A stretch of DNA of 64,000 nucleotides from Podocnemis expansa (Eukaryota; Chordata; Testudines; Podocnemididae). The stretch is taken from the NCBI GenBank assembly GCA_007922195.1, contig ML682233.1, positions 417,582 to 481,581 on the forward strand, read 5' to 3'. Below, one piece after another: positions 45,748-57,536 of the stretch. Made by a program: the position numbers and the translations under genes. The notes below the pieces were generated by a model. That model was not told the DNA's origin. It did not search any database and worked only from the letters and a program-made list of their open reading frames with translations. Numbering within the stretch: the stretch's first letter is position 1; every line of letters begins with the position of its first letter.

Positions 45748-48700
45748 CAATGTTCCCTCTAAGGTTTGATGGCTTGTGTGCAAAATTTTGAACCCGTGTG
45801 CAAAACTTTTTCTGAATAAAATTTTTGTGCAACTTCACGTGATGGAAATTATTGAAAAATATAGAACAATGAAAAATTAATAAGTTATTTAATTTTTTAT
45901 TAATAATTTGAATGTATTCTATGCTTATGTGACATTTTGTCTCATCAGTTCTTCAGTCCTGTTTGTCTGCCTTTGTCAGTTTTCCAGAATGAATAAGCAC
46001 ATAAAAAAGTTAAAGTGAAAGCAATTAACTTGCCTCTCATTTTTCATTTTACACAGCAGCCCATTTTACAATTTAAAAATAATGGTCCTAAATTGTTCCT
46101 AGCCAGTTCAAATGTGACCCTTTATTTGTTTTACTTAATTGGTCACTATTAGTAATCTTGATCACAGTATACTTTATTTTCCTTCATTTTATTAGTGTTT
46201 GCTATATATTTTTTTTCCCAATTTAACCCTTCCCTAAGGAGCAACAGGCCAAAAGGTAAAAAACCCAACCGAGGGCTTGACCATGAGATTACAAATCTGT
46301 TATTCTACCAACTGACTTCTAGGCATAAAGGATAACTGTGTACTCCACTGCCCCTTGATCCTGCCCCCCCATAAACTGCTCTTTATTTGGTGTGTGCATC
46401 TGTGCAGCAAACTCTTTAACATCAGGATCATGGGTTCCAGCATTGTGCCCCCCCATTCTACTTATCAGAAGTAAAAGGCTGGACAATCACCTAATTTTAG
46501 AATGCCTGAGGGAGGAAGGACATGAAGGTAAAAATGAGCCCTTGGATAGCTAGCAACTCCCCCCCAGCCAATCCTCAGTGGGGCTTCAGGCCTGCCCCCT
46601 GCCCATCTTCAGCTGCTCTCCCAGCCTGCCCCCTCCCCCAGTTGATCCTTGGCCATGGTTAAGGCCTGTCCCCCCCCCCCCCATCCAAGCCTCAACCACT
46701 GTGCCAGACTAGGGTTACCAGATACCAAAGCATGGAAAGGAGGACAGGGAAGACAAAAAGGAGGATGTTGGAGGACACATACACATTTGGGGGTCTGCCT
46801 GGGCCCCTTTCATCCACCCAGCCAATGCCCCCCCCAAATGCTTGCCCCATTGATCACCCAACTCTAGAGAAATCTGTCTAGCCCCTAGTTACAGCGTGAG
46901 ATTAAGTGCAAGAACAGAGGTTCAAGAATATCAAATGAATGGCTTAAGTATTTTTCCTCTCCACATTAAAGTAACTGTAAAGCCAACCACTTTAAGGAGT
47001 CACAGAACTAAGTATTGAATGTTTATATCAAGGTGCAAGGAGAATCACAGTGCAGAACTCCTGTCCAGACTGATGTTTTTACATTGTGAGTTGCAAATGG
47101 AAGCACACCTCCAATAAATTTGATATAGTAATTATGGACAAGATTAAAATCAGTTTTAACACAGTAAGCTCCTTCACAGAATTCACTCTCACTGTTTGAC
47201 ACACAGAGGGATGGGCCCTTGACTACATGAACTCTAACAGAATTTGAGGTGTTGGCTTCTAAAAGAAAAGTAATCTCTGTCAGCAGTATTCACCCCATGA
47301 CTTGAAATTAGGGGTGTGGTGCAGGGGGATGTTTGGGGGGGGTAGAGGGGGTGCTCACTCATTTGCTCTAACGCTGTTACTAGCCAACAACTGGGGGGGT
47401 GCAGGCAGAGTGTACAGAAATCCCTGTCTAGCCTCAGTTTTGAGCTTCACTGTGCAGTATTTAAAAAAAATCACAGCAGACAAGCTCTTTAGATTTTATA
47501 CACACAGGAAAGGAGAAATCAGAAAAAAAATGAGAGCTGCTGGTTTTTATGTGCAGACCTGCCTGAAACATAACCTTTTACCTAAAATGCAAAATTTCTG
47601 GAAACATCATATCCTACTATGTCAGCCATAAACCACAGATGGATATATATCTATTTTATGACAGTTGACATTTTGTTTGCTTTTATGTGAAATACACATC
47701 AAATGGGGGGGGGGGCGGAGTAGAAGTAGATGTTTGTGACTATCAAATGCTCCACCCAAGAGGACAGCACCTATTCTTGAATGCAATGATCAGTTTTTTC
47801 CTAAATATACCAAAATAAAAATAAGCATAGAGCATATAGGCAGAAGCAAGCTGCTTGTTTTTATGATTTGATAAACTAACAAAGGGACAAATATTGCAAT
47901 CCTTACTCCATCAAATTTCCCACTGACTTCATTTAAACTATAAGATCAGGCCCAGCCCAGCAGCTACTTTAGAACGGATAATACTTGCACATTTGTGTAT
48001 CTTACTAAAATTTAAGGACACATCTATAGTGAACTAATCTCTTCCTGGAAAGGAGAAACAAACTGAAAAAAAATCACACTGGGAAAAGGAAAATCTTACA
48101 GATTCAAACCTCCTCACAATCACAAGTGAATTCTGTTGGACCTCTAAACAAAAGATTTGTTGTCAAAAGCCAAGGTTCATTAGCAGGAATAAAGATCTGG
48201 CTTAGACCAGCCATTAGAGAAACAAACCTCCCCAGAAACTTTAAGCCAAGCAGGGCAGCAAAGCAGAAAGCAAAGAAGGAGTCACAGGTTTCTCTCTGGG
48301 CACTTCAGAGATCCCATCAAGGCGAAGAACAGCCCCAATCCCTCCAAAAAATAAGATCAAACCTTCCCCAAAATCAGGTGCAGGGAAAGGGGAGAGGACC
48401 TGAACTGGAGCCGAAGCAACAAAGCAAAGCGAAACCACTTGTAGCACTGCAGCTGTAATGCCTGGAGGACGGAGGAGGGCAGGGCAAAGAGGAGGTGTCT
48501 TAAAGTGCTACACAACTTCTTGCTTTTTTTGGTAACCCTAAGCCTGACCAGCTCCCAGCCAACCTTCAGGCACTCTGCTGGCCCCTGCCTGGCCTTGGCC
48601 CACCCCCCCAGCTGCTCTGCTGGCCTTGCCCTGCTCCCCACCCCCACTCTGCTGCTCTGACGGCCTGTCCCAGCCAGTCCTGGGCTGCGCTGCTGGACTG

Positions 48701-48793
48701 GCCCTCTCCGTGCACGGGAACTGGAAACCCCTGTGCGGGGAGGGGTTTCTTATGTGCGCGGCCATGCAGCCGCGCACGTTAGAGGGAACAGTG
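45748..48793. mobile_element. non-autonomous hAT-type element, 3.05 kb
   Basis: Ends caatgttccctctaagg and cgttagagggaacagtg are inverted repeats; perfect 8-bp duplication gtgccttc at 45740-45747 and 48794-48801. The A/T-rich interior contains a further tRNA-like block (46262-46325, - strand) and, at 46710, the left end of a gggttaccagat element whose possible right end is ggtaaccct at 48531-48539. No transposase recognised. Confidence 0.88.
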
Positions 48794-49019
48794 GTGCCTT
48801 CCTTTTTGTATATATTGGGTGGGGCCATGGCCCAGTGAGGGGGCCATGTTGCCATACCTTCCATGGTGCCCCTCTTTTGATTCGAAATAGCAAGTCCTGT
48901 GTCTGGACTTGCTATTTCAATTTGAGGTTTTTTCCTTATTTTGATTTAAGTTATTTTGGAATACGGATTTTATTTCGAAATAACTTATTTTGAAATAAGC
49001 ATCTACGTGTGGACATAGC

Positions 49020-49175
49020 CTAACAGATTTAATTATTGCATGAGCTTTCATGGGAGAAAATCCCACTTTGTCAGATGCTTTGAAAAGGGGGAACTTACAG
49101 AATTGGATGAGAATAAATGCAGGGGAGTGTAAGACATGGGGTCAGATCATACTGTAACAGCAAATCAGAATATTT
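49020..49175 (-). mobile_element. Penelope-like 3'-end fragment
   Basis: taacagatttaattattgc, gctttcatgggag and gtaagacatgggg blocks as in the other copies, immediately after the end of the gtgtggacatagcc element. Confidence 0.6.
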
Positions 49176-49339
49176 GTCTTCTTCGAGCGCTGCTCCAATT
49201 CAGTAATAGGTGTATGTGCCACGGCGCACAATTGGCTGGAATCTCTCAAATCCTTAGCCTGTCAGGTCAGTGCTGGTGGCCACCGCCCCCTGACCATATA
49301 TATGGCCCCAGCCCTGCTCCTCCCCAGTTCCTTTTCTTC

Positions 49340-51610
49340 CACCCTCAGAGATGGTTGAGGAACAGCCTGTTCTTGTTCTGTGCATGCACAGATTTAAAAT
49401 ATTTTATGCCTATCTGTCCACTCGGTTTTTATGAGCCATTTTCACTGAAAGAATGTGTCGGCGGACTCCGTGGCACTTCTACCGAGTCCGTCCAGCTGAA
49501 ACCCGAGCCACTCCCGCCGGCCCCTCCATGAGTCATCACAGCCTTCCCAAGGGACAACTCCAATGGGAAGTATTTTAAATGCCTGGGGAGCCTCACTGGG
49601 TAGATTCAGCTCCATTCACCGATCTTAAATGAACGACTCAGGAAGTCAGGGAGATGGACCCTGCATCTGACATCAGGTACGTCTGCTGCATCCAAGGACT
49701 CATTGGCACCGGGACCCCTTGGTACCACCCTTGGGCTATGAGACTAGCCCGGCACCGCGTGGTGTGTTCAGTTGGTACCGGAAGCTGCTCATTGCCGCGA
49801 CCCGCCTCTTACTCGGCACCGCGTGTTTGGTCAGCACTGGAGCCTCTCGGTGCCGCTCTCCAGCTATGGAATGAAGACATGATTGGCCTCCAACTCAGCA
49901 CCACGTGCTCGGTCGGCACCAGAGCCCTTTCATTGCCAATCTCTGGCTACAATAAAAGCCGCGATCGGCCTTTGTCAGCACCAGAGCCCTCTCAGTGCCG
50001 CTCTCCAGCTATGAATAAGCCGTGATTGGCCTTAGCTTGGCACCGTGTGCTTGGTTGTCACTGGCAACCCTGAGCTGCTGCTCTCCGGCTAGGAAACAAA
50101 GCCACGATCGGCCCCCAACTAGACACCATGGGCTCAGTCGGCACAGGATCCCCCTCATTGACACTCTCCGGCTATGAATAAGCCAAGATCGACCCCTAAC
50201 TCATCACCGTGTGTGCTGAGTTGGCACTGGGGCCATCTCAGTGCCTTTCTCCAGCTGTGAATAAAGCTACGATTGCCCTCTAACTTAGCACCGGCTGCTT
50301 GGCTGGCACCGGAGACCTCCATCAATGCTCTCCAGCTATGTGTAGAACCTGCAATCAGCTGCTATCGTGGCACCACACACTAGATTGGCACCAGAGCCTT
50401 CTCCTCTGAAGAAAGAGCCAGAGCCACTCTTTGTTAGCAGCTCCACATGCCAGTGGGCACCAGGCCCTCTTGGTGCTGCCTCCCAGCACAGCTAGGTGGG
50501 TGCTCTTGGTCAACTCTGGCATCGCAGTGCCCAGACCGTTCTCTGGCCCTCCCCTCTGGAGTGAGCACCTAAGGCCCATCATGGCATTATCCACACAGGC
50601 CTTTCAAGCAGCAGAGGCTCTCCAGCTCCTGAGCACACTGCCAGACCACAGAAGCGAATGGTAAGTCCAGTTCCTTCCCTTCCTTGGCTGCTGACACCCT
50701 TGCTTGGCTCCGCAAGAGATTCGAGAATGTTGTCATGGGTCCAGCCAAGGCTGACTGCCACCCACGGAGGCCTCAGGCAGGGGCATCCACCCGGTGCCAC
50801 CGCTCCGCATGAGGGCACATTGGTACTGCGGTCATCCCCTCCCTCAACTACAGCTGCGGACAAAGGGCCGGGGTCTTTCAGAAGACCCAACCACACTTTG
50901 AAACCCTCCACTGGGTTGCCACTTAGCTAGGTCTGGTCTCACCCCTGAGGGAGATCAGGAACCCTTATTTCCCCCTGGTCGCCATTTGGCCACCCACCTC
51001 CCTTTCATGGCTGTGCCCTCTGCATTGCTAGGGCATACTAGTCTGGGCCATCCTGATCCACCCCCCGGTCCCCCAGCAGTCCCAGAGGGTTTGACCACAG
51101 GAGTAGAAGGGGCCTCTTCAGCCTCAGTCTTCAGTTGAAGATTGCTAGCCATCAGGTCTTGGTTAAGATTTTGCTAGACCTATGGGATGCTTGGTTGTTC
51201 TAGCAGCCTCCTCCCACAAGAACACTTGGAGGATTGGATGCCTTCATCAAAGAAGGTGCCTTGGCCTCACGTGAGGCCTTTATAATGGTACGGAATGCCT
51301 TGAGCACGGCTGGCCGTAGTGTTGCTTCAGCCGCAGTTATGCTCCAAGCAACCTAGCTGTGGCATTGTGGCCTCTCCCAGGTCTGGCAGCAGTCCGTATT
51401 GGACCTCCCTTTAGATGGACAGTTTTTCTCCCGCCCACTGATTCCCTGATCCGTGCCAAATGTGCCCATAGGTCAGCCTTCAGAGCCCTGGGTATGCTTA
51501 CTCCCCGGCTGCCTCAGTGTCCCCCCCGGTCTACTGAGACCCCCTCAAACACTTGGAGGAAGGACTCTCATCGTACCCCTCCACCTTCAACACACAAATG
51601 AATGGCTACC
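49340..51610 (+). pseudogene. DIRS-like retrotransposon relic (ORF1 region)
   Basis: At 51273-51430 one frame reads EAFIMVRNALSTAGRSVA, a stop, then SQVWQQSVLDLPLDGQ. A neighbouring frame continues TDSLIRAKCAHRS and FRALGMLTP. This order resembles the ORF1 (gag-like) protein of vertebrate DIRS elements, where a bulky-residue EVQQ-[SI]-[LV]-DLPF-[DE]-G block precedes a TDxxL segment. Stops and frameshifts show it is dead. No RT or tyrosine recombinase was found. Confidence 0.5.
49690..50410. repeat. minisatellite, units of roughly 60-90 bp
   Basis: Successive units contain ggcaccgcgtg, cggcaccagagccct, tgccgctctccagctatg and aataagcc-cgatcggcc in the same order. The tgccgctctc-type anchor occurs near 49793, 49851, 49933, 49996, 50076, 50157, 50242 and 50333. 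Lies upstream of the DIRS-like frame and may be part of that element. Confidence 0.75.
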
Positions 51611-52425
51611 CTTTTAGGAGCCTTTGGGTCGCAGGGGGATGACTTCACCCTTTTCTCTGTTGCTACAGGTGATCAACCCCAACCAGGTCACCTGCCCCCT
51701 CACCAAACCTTTGAACGGCAGGAGAGTACCCTAAATGCTTTGTTAAGCACCCCCTTGCAACTAACCTCAGGACAGCTTTTCTCCTCCTGGTCACAATGTG
51801 TCTCCCTCTCCCCTTACCTTGGGCACAAGAACGTGGGTTTGCACCCATGTCGCTATTCCGTGGTTACCCCTTCTCTTCACTGGCCTGCAACAGGCCTTGG
51901 GAAACTACTGCAGGACAGTGTACCCCTCCCCATAAGTGGCAGGTAAGAGAGCAGGCTCATATCCCTTGTCCCCTAGCTTCTCCTGCCTTGCCTCCCAAGC
52001 AGTGTCCCCTTTTCTATATCAGGGCCATGCATTTCAGAGTCATGCTAGACCTCCCGCCTGGGGAATCTGTGAGCCCCACTGTAGGGGTTTGCCTCTTAAG
52101 ACCCTACCCCTCCTCCCCAAGGACTCTTGCCGCACATTGGTCCTTTGGTCCACGGGCAAACCTCAGTTTAGCCCTTCACTGGAACATCCTCTGCTCTGGT
52201 GCCTTCCTCTAGCTAGGCAAGGATTGTTTTCCCCAAAAACCTATCTGAGTAGGGCTACCAGATACCAAAGCCTGGAAGGGAGAACAGGGAAGCATGAAAA
52301 GGAGGACATTGGAGGACACATGGAGAAAATGTAGCATTACCATACTATTCTTCTGTTTTTAGGGAGCCCTGGAATGCTTTCCCCTAAAAATAGGGTTTTC
52401 CAGGGCATTCCAGCATACTCTAATC

Positions 52426-52810
52426 CAGTGGTTCCGAACCTGTGGTCCAGGGCCCCCTAGGGGTCCACGGACATGTTGCAGGGGGTCCGCGGAGCGTCTT
52501 CCTACTGGGGCTGGAATCCAGCTACAGGCCTGATGCTCCCCACCAGGGCTGCCTTTCCCCTCCCATGGCCAGATCCCAGCAGAGGGATGGGGCCGTGGCA
52601 GCTCCCTGGCAGGGGCAAGGGCAGGGGGCCATAGCTGCTGTGGCTTGGCTCCCCAGTGGTGTAGGCAATGGTGGTAGCAGTGCTGCTTGTCGGCTGTCCC
52701 AGTGGTGCTTCCAGAGTGGTGCGGGCCAGAGTACATATTTAGCCAGGGGGCTGCAAAGATTTTTTTTGTTAAAAAGGGGTCCCCAGCCTGAAAAAGGTTG
52801 GGAACCACTG
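52426..52810. mobile_element. hAT-type element (cagtggttccgaacc ends)
   Basis: Ends cagtggttccgaacctgtgg and aaggttgggaaccactg; perfect 8-bp duplication ctctaatc at 52418-52425 and 52811-52818. Inserted into, or beside, an older gggctaccagatacc element that starts near 52253. Confidence 0.9.
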
Positions 52811-53287
52811 CTCTAATCCGCACCCCTTCAGGTTAAGGTGGTAAGGGTGGCAATTATCCCACCCTTGCTCATTGCCTGTGGCCATAGGAGCCTGTTGCAT
52901 TGCATCATGTCCACCTTCCCAGGAGATGATGCTTCTTGAGAAGGGACGGTCTTGCTGGTGACAACAATGTTCCTCTTGCTGTTGCGATATAGCAAGTCCC
53001 CCGGTCATATACCGGGGACGGCCCCTGTTGGAGTTCTAGTCTCCTGACAGAGCGGCAAATGACCCCTTGGCACTCTTATGCACGCCTTCTTTCGTAGATC
53101 CTGCACATGGTGGCGATTCCGCAGGCATGTACCTGGCAGCCCACTACTTTTAACCCATTTTGGGGTCCTGTGCCATTTGTGCGTAGCCGTGCTGATGGCG
53201 GATAAGGTTTTAAATCTGCTCACCTTCCACAGTACGGCTAGCAGTCATCTATTACTGAATGTACCTGAGCAGCGCTCGAAGAAGAAT

Positions 53288-54152
53288 GGTGGGTTACTAA
53301 CCAGTAACCAGGGGCATCTCTGGCCGGGGGAGGGACCCGGGGCACGGGCCCAATCCCTGCCCCCGCCCACAGGTCCCGACCTCAGCCTGCAGGCCCTCCC
53401 CCCTGGCCAGGGACTGGGCCAGGTGCTGCCATGCTGCCACAGGCGGCTAGGCCCTGCATCCCTGGCCGAGGATAAGGCCAGAAGTGGCTGCAGGAGGCCA
53501 GGTCTCGCATCCCCAGCTGGGGACAGGGCTGGAAGTGGCCGCGGCCAGCGGGGTCCTGAATCCCCAGCTGGCGATGGGGCTGCCGCCAGCGCACACGGCT
53601 GGGCCCTGGATTGCCTGCCACGGCCGCAGGCGGCCAGGCCACAGATCACCGGTGGGGGACAGGGCCGGAAGTGGCCGCAGGAGGCTGGTCCCTGCATCCC
53701 CAGCTGGGGATGGGGTCACCACTGCTGCGGGCGGCCAGGCCCTGGATCCCTGGCTGGGGATGGGGCTGCCGCAGCCGCCGGCGGCTGGGCCCCGGATCTC
53801 TGGCCTGATTGGGCCGGAGATCCGGGTCACTGGCACTGGGGTTCGGGGCATGTGCCCCGGGGTGCCCAGCACCAGCAATGCCTCTGCCAATAACCGTCCT
53901 TCAAGATGAGCTGCTCAGATCCATTCAGCTCCCTCCCGCGTAGCCCGCCCTCGGAGATAGCAATTAATGGGAACTGGGGAGGAGCAGGGCTGGGGCCATA
54001 TATATGGTCAGGGGACGGTGGCTGCCAGCCCTGTCCTGACAGGCTAAGGCTTTGAGAAGTTGTGGCCAATCATGCACTGTGGCACACACACCTATTACTG
54101 AATGGATCTGAGCAGCCCATCTTGAAGGACGGTTACTGGTAAGTAACCCACC
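53288..54152. mobile_element. ttacttaccagta element copy C, split by a hAT insertion
   Basis: Left end ggtgggttactaaccagtaa, right end ggttactggtaagtaaccc acc. The two halves are separated by the element at 53309-53886; rejoined flanks match copies A and B. A reversed partial copy precedes it (about 53226-53287). Confidence 0.75.
53309..53886. mobile_element. GC-rich hAT-like element with internal repeats
   Basis: Starts caggggcatctctggccggg and ends accagcaatgcctctg (inverted ends). Flanks ccagtaac (53301-53308) and ccaataac (53887-53894) differ at one base of 8. The interior is a degenerate repeat of ctgcatccccagctggggat type, which produces long but meaningless open frames on both strands. 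Confidence 0.8.
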
Positions 54153-55039
54153 GTAAGTATTCAGACTGTAGGAAACAGCACCCAGAGGGAGGGTGAAGTC
54201 AAATGACCTGTTATAATGTGAAAAGAATCCATAGTCACAATTCAGCCCTGCTTTCATGCAATCTAATCTGCATATTATTTTAATTTTGACTGTTTGGAGG
54301 AAAGGGGAAAAAAAAATCTGACGCTTGGAACAGTGAAAGAGATTCCCTCCTCTGCCTTAAAATCAGTGTTGTCAAGGTCGAAAGGGAACAAGGAGGCCTG
54401 TGGCACTTAAAGGTCGAAGGGGCAGCTGCGTTAGTCTAGTTCAGTAAAACAAACAAAGAGTCTTGTGAAAAAAGCAAGGAGTCCTGTGTCCCTTAAAGAC
54501 TACCAAATATATTTATGGCATACGTGGCTGCAGGAGAGGGCCAATCCCCACCTGCTACCCTGGGTGGGGACGGCGCACTCCTCATCCTACAACAGCTCCA
54601 GCTGGCCACTGAGTCATTGACCCATGGGGTAGGGATGATCCCCAGCCGGCTCCCCAGACTCAGCCAGATAATGTGGTGATGGATTCCCCTGCTCCCAATG
54701 GCTACATCCCTGCAAGCTGCCTTTACGTCCTCCGTAAACACACGCGCACAATACTTACCAGTACTGTGCAGATGCTGGTCCTGAAAAAAGCAGGACAGAG
54801 CCTGTGCAGCAAGGGGGAGAAAGGATTGAAAGTTACCTCTTCTCCCTGACTGAGCTGGGTGAAGCTCTGGGCTCAGTTCACAGTTTGGTTCCACCCACAC
54901 TCCTCCCACCCTGCAAACAGGGGAAATCAGATGCAGAGCCTCAAGGCAAACAACCAGCACCTGCTGGCCCCAACAGTAGTGATGCCCCTGCCCAGCATAC
55001 TCTGAGGTGGGCGTTCTGCTCATGTGCTTATGAATAGGG

Positions 55040-57536
55040 GTTGGGATGTTTTACCAAATAAATACTATGCACCTTGGCCCTTTTTAATTAAATGCTTACT
55101 TTGTTATACATGGATTCAGTGACAGGGGAAATGTTGTCTTTTAGAGGTGTCCTGGGGCGGTAGTTAATTTCCCCAGGTTACTGCGTAAACACTCCAGCTG
55201 ATTCTGTGCTGTGTTCTCAAGAGGAGCCCTAGCGGATGAAGCTGGCTTTTACTGATGCTGACTCCATGTGGAGAAGGGCTCCATTTGTACAGCGAGGGAT
55301 GCAATGAAAGCCATCAGAGCTTCCACCGACTGGCCTGGCTTGGATCTTCTTGGAGCTCCCACATCAGACTGGAATTGGCACAGCCCTCATGCAGCTTCAG
55401 CGTGGGTCCTCAGGCAGGTAAGGGAAGCTCTGTTTCCTTCTTGGTGCTCGCTTGCTTGGCTGGCGTGGTAACTGTCAGCGCAAACTTGAAACCGCTTACG
55501 GAAATGGGGAGAGACCACAATCGACACTGCCCCAGAGATAATGAGTGACCTGAGTTGCAAAAATAAACCAGTGTTGCTCATAAGTGCACAAGCCTTGAAC
55601 AAGCTGGTGGCCACAAGAGGGTCATTTGTGCGTTGTTTCTGAGCACAGAACAATGCATCCCTCGAGCGGCAGAAGATCAGAAACTAGAGGGTCAGCTTGC
55701 AGAGCACATGTGGCATAACAGCTGCCAGCAAAACTGTGTGAATCCAAGGGACCTGTTTCACTGTGCTCTCAGGGGTCTGAGCGGCTGCTCCATACCACCT
55801 CCTGCAGCTGTCTCGCTGCATAGGAACCCACATAACATGCTGCATGACAAAGATACGGCTTAGCTGTGTGGTATCCTCTGGCAGGAGATATGGGATATGT
55901 CTGTGTCTATGACTGTCCTGCTCCCCTCCCTATTGTCACACAGCAGGGGGTGGCATCCTGTAGCACTGTGCCCTATGCAGTAGGTAGCAATTGTCTGCTC
56001 ACTCACTCTGCGCTGAAGGAAATGGGAAACCTTTTGTGGGCAGGGCCAATGCCCAGCTCTGCCCTGATCCCAGCAGTGGGGTTTGGAGAAGAGCCTTATC
56101 CCCTGACTGAGAATTTAGGAGAGACACTCTCTGCAAAAGTAGCATCTGCTCCAGGGACAAGTGGGGGAAACCAAGTGGGGGACCCCTCCTTCACAGTGAG
56201 GTTTCTCACCCCGAGAGCAGCCCTGCCCCACCTGGGGTTGTTTCCGGCAGGCGGCCATTGGCCCCTGGAACAGAACCAGAATTTCACTGATACGATGGGA
56301 CTGGCCTGAGGCAGTCCTGCATTGAGGATCAGTCCCTCAATAACAAACAATATGCACAGCCTACCAAGCCACCCTACAATGACAAAGCCACTTGCCCATG
56401 GTCCCAGCACTCAAGGTGAGATCTGCACCTCCCCCTTGTGTGATACCCCTTGCCTCCTGACTCCTCAGGTGACATTTGCTGCCCTAAAATGTTCTCAGGG
56501 GCTGCTGAGACCTTGTGCCATCCCCTTGCCCATTTACTACCCTTTTTCCTCTCTCGCACCATAGTGGCTGACTCTACCTGGCAACTAGTGACTGGGACAC
56601 CTGGAAGCACCACTTGATGGGCTGTCATGCTGGAGAGGGATGGAGAAGGGCAGGAGACTGGGAGTGGGAGCAGGTGGGGGCCACAGAGTGGGAGGGGCTA
56701 AGGATTGGGAGGGAGGGTTAGACACTGTGATGGGCTAATAGGAGGGGGGCTAGTGAGAAATGGGTGGAGGAAAGGCTAAACGGTGAGGGGGGCAGCTGGG
56801 TGCCCTGGAAAAGAGGGGCAGGAGAGTCTATTGAAAAGGGGATGGGCTCACTGGAGGGAAGCAATAAAGGGGGCAGTTGTGGGTGTCTGGTCTCCACCTT
56901 CACAATCAGCTGGTTGGGGGCAGGACTTCCACTGCAGAGTAGGGGAGCCCCCTCTCCATCCTCCCCTCCATGAAAGATCGGGGTGCAGTGCCAGGGCAGA
57001 GGGTGCATTGAGAAGCAGGAGGCTGGCCATGACCTTGAGCTCTGGGCACCTGCCTGGTTTGCCTCTGCAAGAATCTGGCCCTGGGTAGCTCTCCCTGCCA
57101 GTCAGGGCTGCCCACTTTGCCTTGGTGTGATGCTAGGGAGCAGGCAATGGGATGGGGCTCAGTATGGGGCACTATGCGAAGCAAGACAGATCTGGCCCCA
57201 GTGTTCCCATGCGGCGCTGGGGGGGCTGTTCTGGGAGCAGCCATAACCCCGGGCTGGAGGAGGCAGAGGGGGGTGTCTTCCAACACTGATGCTGGGACAG
57301 GGACTGAGTCAGATTTGGCTGCCCAGAAAGCCCCTCCCACACCGCCTCTGCTCCCTGACTCACCCCGCCCTCAAAGGCTCGGGGCTGCAGCTGTAGGCAC
57401 TGTGCAGGGCACAGACAAAAAGAGAAGTCAGCAGAGAGGTGTGTGCCTTGCAGAGGAACTTAGAGCACAGAGGCAACCCCAGGCCGCTCATCCTGCTGCC
57501 CTGACCCTGGGAAGCCCAGATCCCTCCTCCCTTGCC
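55040..57536 (+). promoter_or_regulatory. 5' flank of CD1 copy 5
   Basis: Collinear with the copy 3 flank and with the rejoined copy 4 flank, with no large insertion. It therefore serves as the reference for the ancestral arrangement. G-rich gggaggggctaa repeats at 56690-56720 and a cagacaaaaagag block about 120 bp before the ATG. No exon recognised. Confidence 0.45.

Noticed and set aside
53078..53893. 271-codon and other long frames on both strands
   Set aside because: They are generated by the GC-rich repeats of a hAT-like insertion. The residues are low complexity (G, P, A, R) and the frames cross the element boundaries.
54493..55023. minus-strand ORF with a similar partner at 30735-31034 (EALHLISPVCRVGGVW block)
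   Set aside because: Similarity is explained by duplication of the whole CD1 unit. The two frames differ by indels and end differently, so protein-level constraint is not shown.
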